This document shows positions 1-7,075 of a stretch of DNA of 64,000 nt, piece after piece. A model generated the notes under the pieces. That model did no database searches and was not told the DNA's origin. It saw nothing but the letters and a program-made list of their open reading frames with translations. Position numbers and translations under genes: made by a program. The stretch's first letter is position 1. Each line of letters starts with the position of its first letter. The stretch covers positions 69,576-133,575 of the forward strand of contig NZ_DFUE01000046.1 of NCBI RefSeq assembly GCF_002379585.1. The letters run 5' to 3'. The stretch comes from Pseudomonas sp. UBA4194 (GTDB taxonomy: Bacteria > Pseudomonadota > Gammaproteobacteria > Pseudomonadales > Pseudomonadaceae).

Positions 1-153
1 GGTGAGAGCCAGACGTTGAGTTTCGATGTCAGCGAAGACGACCTGAAGTTCTACAACGCTCAGCTCAAGTACGCGGCCGAGCCGGGTCAGTTCAACGTGA
101 TGATCGGGTTGGACTCCGAAGACGTGAAGCAGGCGAGTTTCGATCTGTTGTAA
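1..153 (+). CDS. bglX: Beta-glucosidase, GH3 family, C-terminal end only
   Basis: Reading frame 1 is open from the first base and ends at TAA 151–153, giving the last 50 residues of a longer protein. The end, PGQFNVMIGLDSEDVKQASF, resembles the C-terminal fibronectin-III-like domain of periplasmic GH3 beta-glucosidases (BglX), which hydrolyse terminal beta-glucosides. The catalytic domains lie outside the window, so the call rests on this tail and on its position just upstream of dctBD–kgtP, an order I recall from P. putida. It was probably transcribed towards dctB, but a REP element separates the two. Confidence 0.7.
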   Translation, partial: GESQTLSFDVSEDDLKFYNAQLKYAAEPGQFNVMIGLDSEDVKQASFDLL

Positions 154-177
154 TTATCACGAGTTGGGTGACTTGAC

Positions 178-208
178 GGGCCTCATCGCGGGTAGAACCC
201 GCTCCCAC
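178..208 (+). repeat. Single REP element (GCGGGTAGAACCCGC type)
   Basis: The core GCGGGTAGAACCCGC followed by TCCCAC is the commonest palindromic repeat of this window (further copies near 12.1, 19.9, 25.7, 30.4, 33.8, 43.2 and 57.3 kb). This copy is solitary and lies in the bglX–dctB gap. Confidence 0.85.
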
Positions 209-249
209 CATGGGGCACGCGCAGTCGCCCCACCTGTCCGGCCAGAGCC

Positions 250-2004
250 ATGCCCACACCCCGCCGCCTTCGCCTTACCCTCATCGTGCTGCTGATCCTG
301 GCCGGCACGCTGCTGTCTGCAGTCTGGGCGAGCCGTCATGCCCGACACCTTGCAGTGCTGGAGGAAGCCGGCCGCAGTCACGAACAGCTGGCGCTCTATA
401 CCAATGGCCTGCACACCCTGATCGAGCGTTATCGGGCGCTGCCGGCGGTGCTGGCTCTGGACCCCGAGCTGATCCAGGCGCTGGGCGGCCCGGTGGACAC
501 CGCCACCCAGGACGCGCTCAACCGCAAGCTGGAACGCATCAACGGCGCGGCACAGTCCTCCACCCTGGAGCTGCTGGACCGCGATGGCCTGGCCGTGGCC
601 GCCAGCAATTGGCGGCTGCCTACCAGTTATGTGGGCCACAACTACGCCTTTCGCCCCTACTTTCGTCAGACCATCAGCCAGGGCAGCGGTCGTTTCTATG
701 CGGTAGGCGTCACCAGTGGCATTCCCGGCTACTTTCTGTCCCGCGCCGTAACCGACGCTCAGGGCCGGTTCATCGGAGCCATGGTGGTGAAGCTGGAATT
801 TCCCGAACTGGAGCGCGAATGGGCGCAAGGCCCGGATACCCTGCTGGTCAGCGATGCCCGTGGCATCGTGTTCATCGCCAACCAGCCCGGTTGGCGGTAC
901 CGTGAGCTGCAAGCGCTGAGCGAGGCCGACAGGGCCGAACTCGGCAACACCCGGCAATACGACAAGCAACCGCTCCTGCCCCTGGATCACAGGCCACTGG
1001 AGCGCCTGGACGCCCGCAGCCAGCGGGTGCGGGTCAACGGTCCCGACGGCAGTGCCGACTACCTCTGGGCCTCGCTGCCCATGGCCAGCGAAGGCTGGAC
1101 GCTGCATCTGCTCAAGCGCCCTACCAGTGCCTCGGAGGACTCGCGCAATGCGGCGCTCGCCGCTGCGGGCGTATGGTTGAGTCTGGTCTTTGGCGGGTTG
1201 TTGCTGAATCAGCGTTGGCGCCTGGCCAAGCTGCGTCAGCGCAGCCGGGAGCAGCTCGAACAATTGGTGCAGGCGCGCACTCTGGAGTTGCGTGCAGCGC
1301 AGGATGGCCTGGTGCAATCGACCAAGCTGGCCGCGCTGGGCCAGATGTCAGCCGCCCTCGCCCACGAAATCAACCAACCCCTGACCGCCCAGCGCATGCA
1401 GTTGGCCAGCCTGCGCCTGCTGCTGGACCATGGACGGCACGACGAGGCTCGCCAGGCGCTGGTGCCCCTGGAGCAGATGCTGACCCGCATGGCCTCGCTG
1501 ACCGCGCACCTCAAGACCTTCGCGCGCAAGAGTCCGGCCGGCCTGCGTGAACGCCTCGACCTCGCGACGGTTGTCGAACAGGCCCTGCAGTTACTGGACG
1601 CACGCCTGCGTGACGGCGGCGTGCAACTGGATCTGCACCTGGATCGACCCGCGTGGGTACGCGGCGACGCCATTCGCCTGGAGCAGGTGCTGATCAACCT
1701 GTTGCGCAACGCTCTGGACGCCGCTGCCAGCCAGCCTCGGCCGTGGCTCGGTATCGAGCTGCAGCGGCAGAGCGGCGCCTGGCGCCTGAGCGTGAGGGAC
1801 AACGGTGGCGGCATCGCCAGTGAACATCTGGGCAACGTCTTCGACCCCTTCTTCACCACCAAACCCGTTGGTGAGGGTCTCGGCCTGGGGCTGGCGGTGT
1901 CCTATGCGATCGTGCATGAACATGGCGGCCAACTGATGGCCGGTAATCTGGAAAACGGCGCACAGTTCACGCTGTCCCTGCCAATGGACGAGGAAACCCC
2001 TTGA
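250..2004 (+). CDS. dctB: DctB-type sensor histidine kinase
   Basis: A 584-residue membrane kinase. A membrane segment at about residues 8–25 and a second at about 300–320 enclose a periplasmic sensing region of DctB type. The cytoplasmic part has the H-box AHEINQPL (phospho-acceptor His near residue 372), the N-box NLLRNALDAA, and G-boxes DNGGGI and GLGLGLAVSY. This is the architecture of kinases that sense C4-dicarboxylates or alpha-ketoglutarate. The stop codon overlaps the start of the response regulator gene, so the two are translationally coupled. The permease that follows suggests alpha-ketoglutarate sensing, as for MifS of P. aeruginosa; the ligand is inferred. The ATG at 250 begins immediately before the first membrane segment. 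Confidence 0.88.
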   Translation: MPTPRRLRLTLIVLLILAGTLLSAVWASRHARHLAVLEEAGRSHEQLALYTNGLHTLIERYRALPAVLALDPELIQALGGPVDTATQDALNRKLERINGAAQSSTLELLDRDGLAVAASNWRLPTSYVGHNYAFRPYFRQTISQGSGRFYAVGVTSGIPGYFLSRAVTDAQGRFIGAMVVKLEFPELEREWAQGPDTLLVSDARGIVFIANQPGWRYRELQALSEADRAELGNTRQYDKQPLLPLDHRPLERLDARSQRVRVNGPDGSADYLWASLPMASEGWTLHLLKRPTSASEDSRNAALAAAGVWLSLVFGGLLLNQRWRLAKLRQRSREQLEQLVQARTLELRAAQDGLVQSTKLAALGQMSAALAHEINQPLTAQRMQLASLRLLLDHGRHDEARQALVPLEQMLTRMASLTAHLKTFARKSPAGLRERLDLATVVEQALQLLDARLRDGGVQLDLHLDRPAWVRGDAIRLEQVLINLLRNALDAAASQPRPWLGIELQRQSGAWRLSVRDNGGGIASEHLGNVFDPFFTTKPVGEGLGLGLAVSYAIVHEHGGQLMAGNLENGAQFTLSLPMDEETP

Positions 2005-3329
2005 GCGACTCAGTGATAGTCATCGATGACGAAGCCGGCATTCGCAGCGCTGTCGAACAGTGGCTGAGCTTGTCCGGCTTCAACGTGCAACTGTTCAGCC
2101 GTGCCGAAGACTGTCTGGCCGAGCTGCCTGCACATTTCGCCGGCGTCATTCTCAGCGACGTACGCATGCCCGGCATGGGCGGCCTGGGTCTGCTCGAACA
2201 GGTGCAGGCCCGCGACCCGGAGTTGCCGGTGATTCTGCTGACCGGGCACGGCGATGTCCCCATGGCGGTACAGGCGATGCGCGACGGCGCCTACGACTTT
2301 CTGGAAAAACCGTTCAGCCCGGAAAGCCTGCTGAGCAGCTTGCACCGAGCTCTGGAGAAACGTCGGCTGGTTCTGGAAAACCGCCGCCTGCATGCCCAGG
2401 CCGATGCCAGGGAGCGTCTGCAGGCCACTGTGCTGGGCGTCTCTGCGGCCGTGGCACAGCTTCGCGCTCAGGTTCTGGAGCTCGCCCAGTTGCCGGTCAA
2501 TGTGGTGATTCGCGGCGAAACCGGCAGCGGCAAGGAGTTGGTGGCTCGCTGCCTGCACGACCTCGGACCGCGCGCCGACAAACCGTTCGTGGCGTTGAAC
2601 TGCGCGGCCATTCCGGAGCAGCTGTTCGAAGCCGAGTTGTTCGGCCATGAAAGCGGCGCCTTCACCGGTGCCCAGGGCAAGCGGATCGGCAAGCTGGAGT
2701 ATGCCGATGGGGGCACTCTGTTTCTCGATGAAATCGAAAGCCTGCCGCTGGCGCAGCAGGCCAAACTGTTGAGGGTGCTGCAGGAGCAGAAGCTGGAACG
2801 CCTGGGCTCCAACCACAGCATTCAGGTTGACCTGCGCCTGATCGCCGCAACCAAGCCCGACCTGCTCGAGGAAGCCCGCAGCGGGCGTTTCCGCGAGGAC
2901 CTGGCGTACCGCCTGACCGTGGCCGAGCTGCGCCTGCCACCGCTGCGCGATCGCCGCGAGGACATTCCGATGCTGTTCGAGCATTTCGCCCGGACCACGG
3001 CCCAGCGACTGGGCCGCAGCGCGCCGATCATCAGCGGTGCCCAGCTGGGGCAGTTGCTGAGCCACGATTGGCCGGGCAACGTCCGCGAATTGGCCAATGC
3101 CGCTGAACGCCACGCTTTGGGCCTGGCCTCGCCCTCCCGCGAGCCAGTGGTCCAGGGGCTGTCGCTGGCCGCCCAGCAGGAAGCTTTCGAGGCGCAGTGC
3201 CTGCGCGCTGCGCTGGCTCGGCACCAAGGCGACATCAAGGCCGTGCTGGAAGAGCTGCAACTGCCACGACGTACCCTCAACGAAAAAATGCAGCGCCACG
3301 GCCTGCAGCGGGAGCTGTTTCGCGGCTAG
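2001..3329 (+). CDS. dctD: DctD-type sigma-54-dependent response regulator
   Basis: A 442-residue NtrC-family activator. The receiver domain spans about 1–120 with phospho-acceptor Asp53 in LSDVRMPG. The AAA+ domain spans about 145–370 and has Walker A GETGSGKE near 172, the sigma-54 contact loop ESGAFTGA near 217, and Walker B GGTLFLDEIE. A Fis-type helix-turn-helix closes the protein. The start is a TTG at 2001 whose last two bases form part of the dctB stop; the conserved SDSVIVIDDE follows at once. An intact GAFTGA loop predicts activation of a sigma-54 promoter, and a good match lies just upstream of the next gene at 3426–3442. Confidence 0.88.
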   Translation: MSDSVIVIDDEAGIRSAVEQWLSLSGFNVQLFSRAEDCLAELPAHFAGVILSDVRMPGMGGLGLLEQVQARDPELPVILLTGHGDVPMAVQAMRDGAYDFLEKPFSPESLLSSLHRALEKRRLVLENRRLHAQADARERLQATVLGVSAAVAQLRAQVLELAQLPVNVVIRGETGSGKELVARCLHDLGPRADKPFVALNCAAIPEQLFEAELFGHESGAFTGAQGKRIGKLEYADGGTLFLDEIESLPLAQQAKLLRVLQEQKLERLGSNHSIQVDLRLIAATKPDLLEEARSGRFREDLAYRLTVAELRLPPLRDRREDIPMLFEHFARTTAQRLGRSAPIISGAQLGQLLSHDWPGNVRELANAAERHALGLASPSREPVVQGLSLAAQQEAFEAQCLRAALARHQGDIKAVLEELQLPRRTLNEKMQRHGLQRELFRG

Positions 3330-3348
3330 GCTCCATCGGCAAGAATCC

Positions 3349-3373
3349 GCCTATTACACGCGTATGAATAGGC
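3349..3373. promoter_or_regulatory. Inverted repeat, candidate upstream activator site
   Basis: GCCTATT at 3349–3355 and AATAGGC at 3367–3373 form a perfect 7-bp inverted repeat with an 11-bp centre. A third half-site AATAGGC lies at 3410–3416. It stands about 55–75 bp before the sigma-54-type promoter, where an enhancer-binding protein site is expected. Binding by the DctD-type regulator is inference. Confidence 0.55.
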
Positions 3374-3425
3374 AAAAAACCGCTTACCAACACCCCGGCA
3401 CCCTTCTGGAATAGGCGTTTCGCCG

Positions 3426-3442
3426 CTGGCACGGCTCCTGCT
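3426..3442 (+). promoter_or_regulatory. Sigma-54 (-24/-12) promoter of the permease gene
   Basis: CTGGCACGGCTCCTGCT matches the sigma-54 consensus TGGCACG-N4-TTGC. The invariant GG (3428–3429) and GC (3440–3441) are separated by exactly ten bases. It lies 56 bp before the kgtP start and directly downstream of a sigma-54 activator gene. Confidence 0.75.
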
Positions 3443-3497
3443 ATAGCCACTGCCAAGTGCCTTGATGCGCTACTAACAACAACTAGAAGGATCCACC

Positions 3498-4820
3498 ATG
3501 GATAACTCCAACACCCTGCCGGTCGGGTCGGCCGCCGCGCCCGCCAAGGTTCGAACCACGTCCAGCCGCCTCAAGTCCATCTTCAGTGGCTCGGTCGGCA
3601 ACATGGTCGAGTGGTACGACTGGTACGTCTACGCCGCATTCTCCCTGTACTTCGCCCAGGTCTTCTTCCCCAAGAACAGCCTCAATGCGCAACTGCTCAA
3701 CACCGCAGCGATCTTCGCCGTCGGCTTCCTGATGCGCCCGATCGGCGGCTGGCTGATGGGCCTGTATGCCGACCGCAAGGGCCGCAAGGCGGCACTGATG
3801 GCCTCGGTACTGCTGATGTGCTTTGGCTCGCTGGTCATCGCCCTGACCCCGGGCTATGAAACCATCGGTATCTGGGCACCGGTATTGCTGGTGGTCGCAC
3901 GCCTGATGCAAGGCCTGTCGGTGGGTGGCGAATACGGCACCTCCGCCACCTACCTGAGCGAAATGGCCACCAAGGAACGCCGTGGCTTTTTCTCGAGCTT
4001 TCAGTACGTCACGCTGATCTCGGGCCAGCTCATCGCGTTGGCGGTACTGATCGTGCTGCAACAGACCCTTACCGAAGAGCAGTTGCTCTCGTGGGGCTGG
4101 CGTGTACCGTTCGTGATCGGCGCCTTGTGTGCGGTGGTCGCGTTGTGGCTGCGTCGCGGCATGGAAGAAACCGAGTCGTTCACCAAACAGAAAGAGGCAC
4201 CCAAGGAAAGCTTGATGCGCACCCTGATGCGCCATCCCAAGGAGCTGCTTACCGTAGTGGGCCTGACCATGGGCGGGACGCTGGCGTTCTACACCTATAC
4301 CACCTACATGCAGAAGTACCTGGTCAACACCGTGGGCTTCAGCAAGGCGGACTCCACAGCGATTTCCGCGGCGACGTTGTTCCTGTTCATGTGCTTGCAG
4401 CCGATCATCGGCGCGCTGTCGGACAAGATTGGCCGGCGGCCCATCCTGATCGCCTTCGGCGTGCTGGGCACCGTGTGCACGGTGCCGATCCTGACCACGT
4501 TGCACACCATCGAAACCTGGTGGGGCGCGTTCTTCCTGATCATGGCCGCGCTGATCATTGTCAGCGGCTATACGTCGATCAATGCGGTGGTCAAAGCCGA
4601 GCTGTTCCCCACCGAGATTCGGGCGCTGGGTGTGGGTTTGCCGTATGCGCTGACCGTTTCGATCTTCGGCGGTACGGCTGAGCTGATCGCCCTGTGGTTC
4701 AAGGAGATCGGCATGGAGACGGGCTACTACTGGTACGTCACTGCCTGCATTGCCTGCTCGCTGCTGGTGTACGTGTTCATGAAAGACACCCAGAAGCACT
4801 CCCGCATCGAAACCGATTAA
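3498..4820 (+). CDS. kgtP: Alpha-ketoglutarate permease, MFS metabolite:H+ symporter
   Basis: A 440-residue, twelve-segment major facilitator of the sugar/metabolite:H+ symporter branch. The N-terminal SGSVGNMVEWYDWYVYAAF and the loop motif GLYADRKGRKAA are characteristic of KgtP/ShiA/ProP-like carriers. An AAGGA ribosome-binding site precedes the ATG. The gene follows dctBD and has its own sigma-54-type promoter, which supports uptake of alpha-ketoglutarate or a related dicarboxylate. A paralogue, pcaT, lies at 24260–25549 and shares the same N-terminal signature. A REP pair follows the stop. Confidence 0.85.
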   Translation: MDNSNTLPVGSAAAPAKVRTTSSRLKSIFSGSVGNMVEWYDWYVYAAFSLYFAQVFFPKNSLNAQLLNTAAIFAVGFLMRPIGGWLMGLYADRKGRKAALMASVLLMCFGSLVIALTPGYETIGIWAPVLLVVARLMQGLSVGGEYGTSATYLSEMATKERRGFFSSFQYVTLISGQLIALAVLIVLQQTLTEEQLLSWGWRVPFVIGALCAVVALWLRRGMEETESFTKQKEAPKESLMRTLMRHPKELLTVVGLTMGGTLAFYTYTTYMQKYLVNTVGFSKADSTAISAATLFLFMCLQPIIGALSDKIGRRPILIAFGVLGTVCTVPILTTLHTIETWWGAFFLIMAALIIVSGYTSINAVVKAELFPTEIRALGVGLPYALTVSIFGGTAELIALWFKEIGMETGYYWYVTACIACSLLVYVFMKDTQKHSRIETD

Positions 4821-4829
4821 CGGTCTCAC

Positions 4830-4916
4830 GTAGCAGCGGCGTGAGCCGCGTCCGGGCCCCCGGTGCTTTTTCAGGCACATCGCGGGGCGGCCGGACGCGG
4901 CTTACGCCGCTGCTAC
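4830..4916. repeat. Inverted REP pair (GTAGCAGCGGCGT type)
   Basis: GTAGCAGCGGCGTGAGCCGCGTCCGG is answered about 30 bp later by its reverse complement with one mismatch, ending GCCGCTGCTAC. The long palindrome follows the kgtP stop and could help end transcription or stabilise the mRNA end. A degenerate single copy of this family occurs at 53465–53490. Confidence 0.8.
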
Positions 4917-5038
4917 ATTTGATAATTCGATGGTTATTAGCGTTTATTTGCGCTTTTTAATCAAATTTTCAGGCGTAGTATCACTCCCACAGCAAGACAC
5001 CTACTCAACGAAACATCCATTGCACCGGGAGCACTACC

Positions 5039-5413
5039 ATGAAAACTCAACTGATCATCGCCCTCGCCTTCACCGCTCTGACCGCCAATGCCTTCGCTGC
5101 CGACGGCTTCGATCGCACCAGTTCGGCCACCTTCGCCGAAGACGGTTACAGCCGCACTCAATCGGCGACCTTCGCTGAAGACGGTTCCGACCGTACCCAC
5201 TCGGCGACCTTCGCTGAAGACGGTTCCGACCGTACCCACTCGGCGACCTTCGCTGAAGACGGTTCCGACCGCACCCACTCGGCGACTTTCGCGGAAGACG
5301 GTTCCGACCGTACCCACTCGGCGACCTTCGCTGAAGACGGTTCCGACCGTACCCACTCGGCGACCTTTGCTGAAGACGGTTCGGCTCGCACTGGCTCCGC
5401 CGCCTTTGCCTGA
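5039..5413 (+). CDS. Secreted protein made of 13-residue tandem repeats
   Basis: A 124-residue protein. Residues 1–20 (MKTQLIIALAFTALTANAFA) are a Sec signal peptide with an AFA cleavage site. The mature chain is a half repeat ADGFDRTS, seven repeats of SATFAEDGxxRTx (five are exactly SATFAEDGSDRTH) and a closing SAAFA. A GGGAG ribosome-binding site precedes the ATG. Apart from the signal there is no other domain. The DNA repeat unit is 39 bp and adjacent copies are nearly identical, which points to recent expansion. The composition is acidic, small-residue and low in complexity, so a disordered periplasmic or extracellular chain is likely. I do not recognise a function. Frames on the other strand are also open here only because the repeat length is a multiple of three. 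Confidence 0.8.
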   Translation: MKTQLIIALAFTALTANAFAADGFDRTSSATFAEDGYSRTQSATFAEDGSDRTHSATFAEDGSDRTHSATFAEDGSDRTHSATFAEDGSDRTHSATFAEDGSDRTHSATFAEDGSARTGSAAFA

Positions 5414-5433
5414 TCGATACGGCAATGCTGTAC

Positions 5434-5460
5434 AGCCCGGCCCTGGCCGGGCTTAGTTGT
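5434..5460 (+). terminator. Hairpin terminator after the repeat-protein gene
   Basis: AGCCCGGCC and GGCCGGGCT form a nine-pair stem with a two-base centre (probably opening to a four-base loop), 20 bp after the stop. The following TAGTTGTTTC is only a weak U-tract. Confidence 0.55.
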
Positions 5461-5537
5461 TTCTGGGAGACGGGATTGCATCCACGCGCCGAGGCACAGC
5501 ACACTGGCGTCATTGTGAACACCTGAGGAAAGCGCCG

Positions 5538-6164
5538 ATGTCGGAAGATACCTACAGCTACGAGCCCGCCCAGGGCCATGGCTTGCCCCACGATCCCTTC
5601 AACGCCATTGTCGGTCCACGACCCATCGGCTGGATCTCATCCCACGATCGCCAAGGGCGGCTGAACCTGGCGCCCTACAGCTTCTTCAACGCCTTCAACT
5701 ACATTCCGCCGATCATTGGTTTCTGCAGCGTGGGCCGCAAGGACAGCCTGAACAACATCGAACAGACCGGCGAGTTCGTCTGGAACCTGGCCACACGTCC
5801 GCTGGCGGAACAGATGAACCTCAGCTGTTCCGCCGTGGGCCCGGAAATCGACGAGTTCGAACTCAGCGGCCTGACGCCCAAGGCGTCGCGCATCGTGTCG
5901 GTGCCACGGGTGCTGGAGGCGCCGGTCGCGTTCGAATGCAAGGTGACCCAGATCATCCAGTTGCAGCGAGCCGACCAGGAGCGGGTGCCCAGTTGGCTGA
6001 TCCTGGGTGAGGTGGTGGCCGTGCACATTGCCCGCACGCTGCTCAAGGAGGGGATCTACGACACCGCCGCCGCGGCACCAATCCTGCGCGGCGGCGGCCC
6101 CGCCGATTACTTCGAGATCGGCCCGCAAGCGCTGTTCAAGATGTACCGTCCGCAGGTCAAATGA
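5538..6164 (+). CDS. Flavin reductase-like (DIM6/NTAB family) protein
   Basis: A 208-residue cytoplasmic protein with the FMN-binding split-barrel fold. The family signature is seen in DPFNAIVGPRPIGWISSHD near the N-terminus, then LAPYSFFNAFNYIPPIIGF and a central KDSLNNIEQTGEFVWNLATR. Such proteins bind FMN and either supply reduced flavin to a monooxygenase or act as small oxidoreductases; the substrate cannot be read here. I chose the ATG at 5538 because it has GAGGAAAG just upstream and begins MSEDTYSYEP; an in-frame TTG at 5457 would add 27 unlikely residues. The 3' end overlaps the convergent next gene by 8 bp. Confidence 0.85.
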   Translation: MSEDTYSYEPAQGHGLPHDPFNAIVGPRPIGWISSHDRQGRLNLAPYSFFNAFNYIPPIIGFCSVGRKDSLNNIEQTGEFVWNLATRPLAEQMNLSCSAVGPEIDEFELSGLTPKASRIVSVPRVLEAPVAFECKVTQIIQLQRADQERVPSWLILGEVVAVHIARTLLKEGIYDTAAAAPILRGGGPADYFEIGPQALFKMYRPQVK

Positions 6165-6396
6165 CGGTGAAGCTGGGCGCACCCTCGGCGTCGATGGCCT
6201 GCAGGGTCTCCAGCACTTCGGCGGCGGCCATGTCTGCCGCCAGCGCAGTCTTGAATGTCTGCCCTTCCAGCACTTTATGGAAACGTGGTGGGGTGCCGCC
6301 TTCGAGGGTTTTGATCGCTATCGCCGCGTGATAGCCCTCGTCGCTTGGAACGACCGCTGATACCGCTTCATGCTGTTCGAATACTTTGCGTGCCAT
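6157..6396 (-). CDS. Conserved small protein, unknown function
   Basis: A 79-residue soluble protein beginning MARKVFEQHEAVSAVVPSDE. It has no signal peptide, membrane segment or motif I recognise. Its ATG (6394–6396) opens a clean frame with pseudomonad codon use, and its stop overlaps the convergent flavin-reductase-like gene by 8 bp. The 42-bp gap to the monooxygenase-domain gene upstream on the same strand suggests co-transcription with it. Function unknown. Confidence 0.6.
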   Translation of the reverse strand: MARKVFEQHEAVSAVVPSDEGYHAAIAIKTLEGGTPPRFHKVLEGQTFKTALAADMAAAEVLETLQAIDAEGAPSFTVI

Positions 6397-6438
6397 GCGC
6401 CGGTTCCTGGACAGGTCAAAGGCGCGATTGTACCCGGC

Positions 6439-6765
6439 TCAGGCGGCGCTCGCAGCCCGCTCGATACCCGGTTCGCTGAAGGTATGCACGTCCAGACTGC
6501 TGACCAGCATGTCTTGCAACAAATCGCTGAAAACCTGCATGGAGGGCGACGTGAACCAGGCGCGCATGGCCTCCTGATCGCTCCATACGCCCGCCACCTG
6601 CCACAGGTGCTCGTCGCACTGACTGCGCTGTACCGAAAAATGCAGACAACCGGGCATACCGCGCGCGGGGACGACCAAGCCGCTAAGGCCGATGCCTACG
6701 GCGTGCGAAAACCCTTGGCGGGCGGTCACTAAAGCGCAATGACTGACTGTGTTGATTGACGTCAT
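6439..6765 (-). CDS. Antibiotic biosynthesis monooxygenase (ABM) domain protein
   Basis: A 108-residue single-domain protein with the dimeric alpha+beta barrel pattern of the ABM family. GCLHFSVQRSQCDEHLWQVAGVWSD corresponds in part to the central strands, followed by a helix MRAWFTSPSMQVFSDLL. Family members include quinol monooxygenases and haem-degrading or stress proteins; activity here is not predictable. The start at 6765 is preceded by AGGGAGAG and yields MTSINTVSHCAL; a longer frame to 6894 lacks such a site. It diverges from the AraC regulator at 7076 across a region with four repeated motifs, so that regulator may control it. Confidence 0.72.
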   Translation of the reverse strand: MTSINTVSHCALVTARQGFSHAVGIGLSGLVVPARGMPGCLHFSVQRSQCDEHLWQVAGVWSDQEAMRAWFTSPSMQVFSDLLQDMLVSSLDVHTFSEPGIERAASAA

Positions 6766-7075
6766 GGTCGGCTCTCCCTGGATGAACGTTGCGACGGGTA
6801 CTAAGGTAAAGGGCGTCAGGCAATGGCGGTTAGACGATTCCTGTCGCGCTGTTGCCTGATCCTGCCGATCCGCAGTTTCAGGCAAGCCTCCCACCCTAAA
6901 GCCGCGTCGAATAACTCGCGCACGCTGTCACCCCACCCCATGGCCCGGCAGGCGTCAGCGCATTCTGTTACAAACGCGGGCAGGATCAGGCAAACATCCC
7001 GCAGTTATCGTCTACCTTGAACATTAACCGCCGATTATCCTGTGCTCATTCTGTCGCCTACGTCATGGAGCTTTC
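6766..7075. other. Divergent intergenic region, 310 bp
   Basis: No credible gene. It separates the ABM-domain gene from the AraC regulator and holds four copies of TCAGGCAA (listed separately). A 65-codon plus-strand frame at 6823–7020 has no ribosome-binding site and overlaps these motifs. Confidence 0.7.
6816..6993. promoter_or_regulatory. Four TCAGGCAA motifs, candidate AraC-regulator sites
   Basis: TCAGGCAA occurs at 6816–6823, 6878–6885 and 6986–6993, and its reverse complement at 6852–6859. The second and fourth copies in opposite orientation belong to a perfect 15-bp inverted repeat (6852–6866 and 6979–6993). The sites lie between the ABM-domain gene and an AraC-family gene, so autoregulation and control of the neighbour are the natural inference. 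Confidence 0.6.

Noticed and set aside
2010..3299. 429-residue minus-strand ORF opposite dctD
   Set aside because: Antisense shadow with low-complexity Gln/Leu composition.
5123..5400. 39-bp direct repeats as a CRISPR array
   Set aside because: The repeats are contiguous without spacers and are coding.
5070..5591. Minus-strand and alternative-frame repeat ORFs over the repeat-protein gene
   Set aside because: A 39-bp repeat keeps every frame open if one unit lacks stops. Only the 5039 frame has a signal peptide and a ribosome-binding site.
6823..7020. 65-residue plus-strand ORF in the AraC upstream region
   Set aside because: No ribosome-binding site; its sequence is made up of the repeated regulatory motifs.
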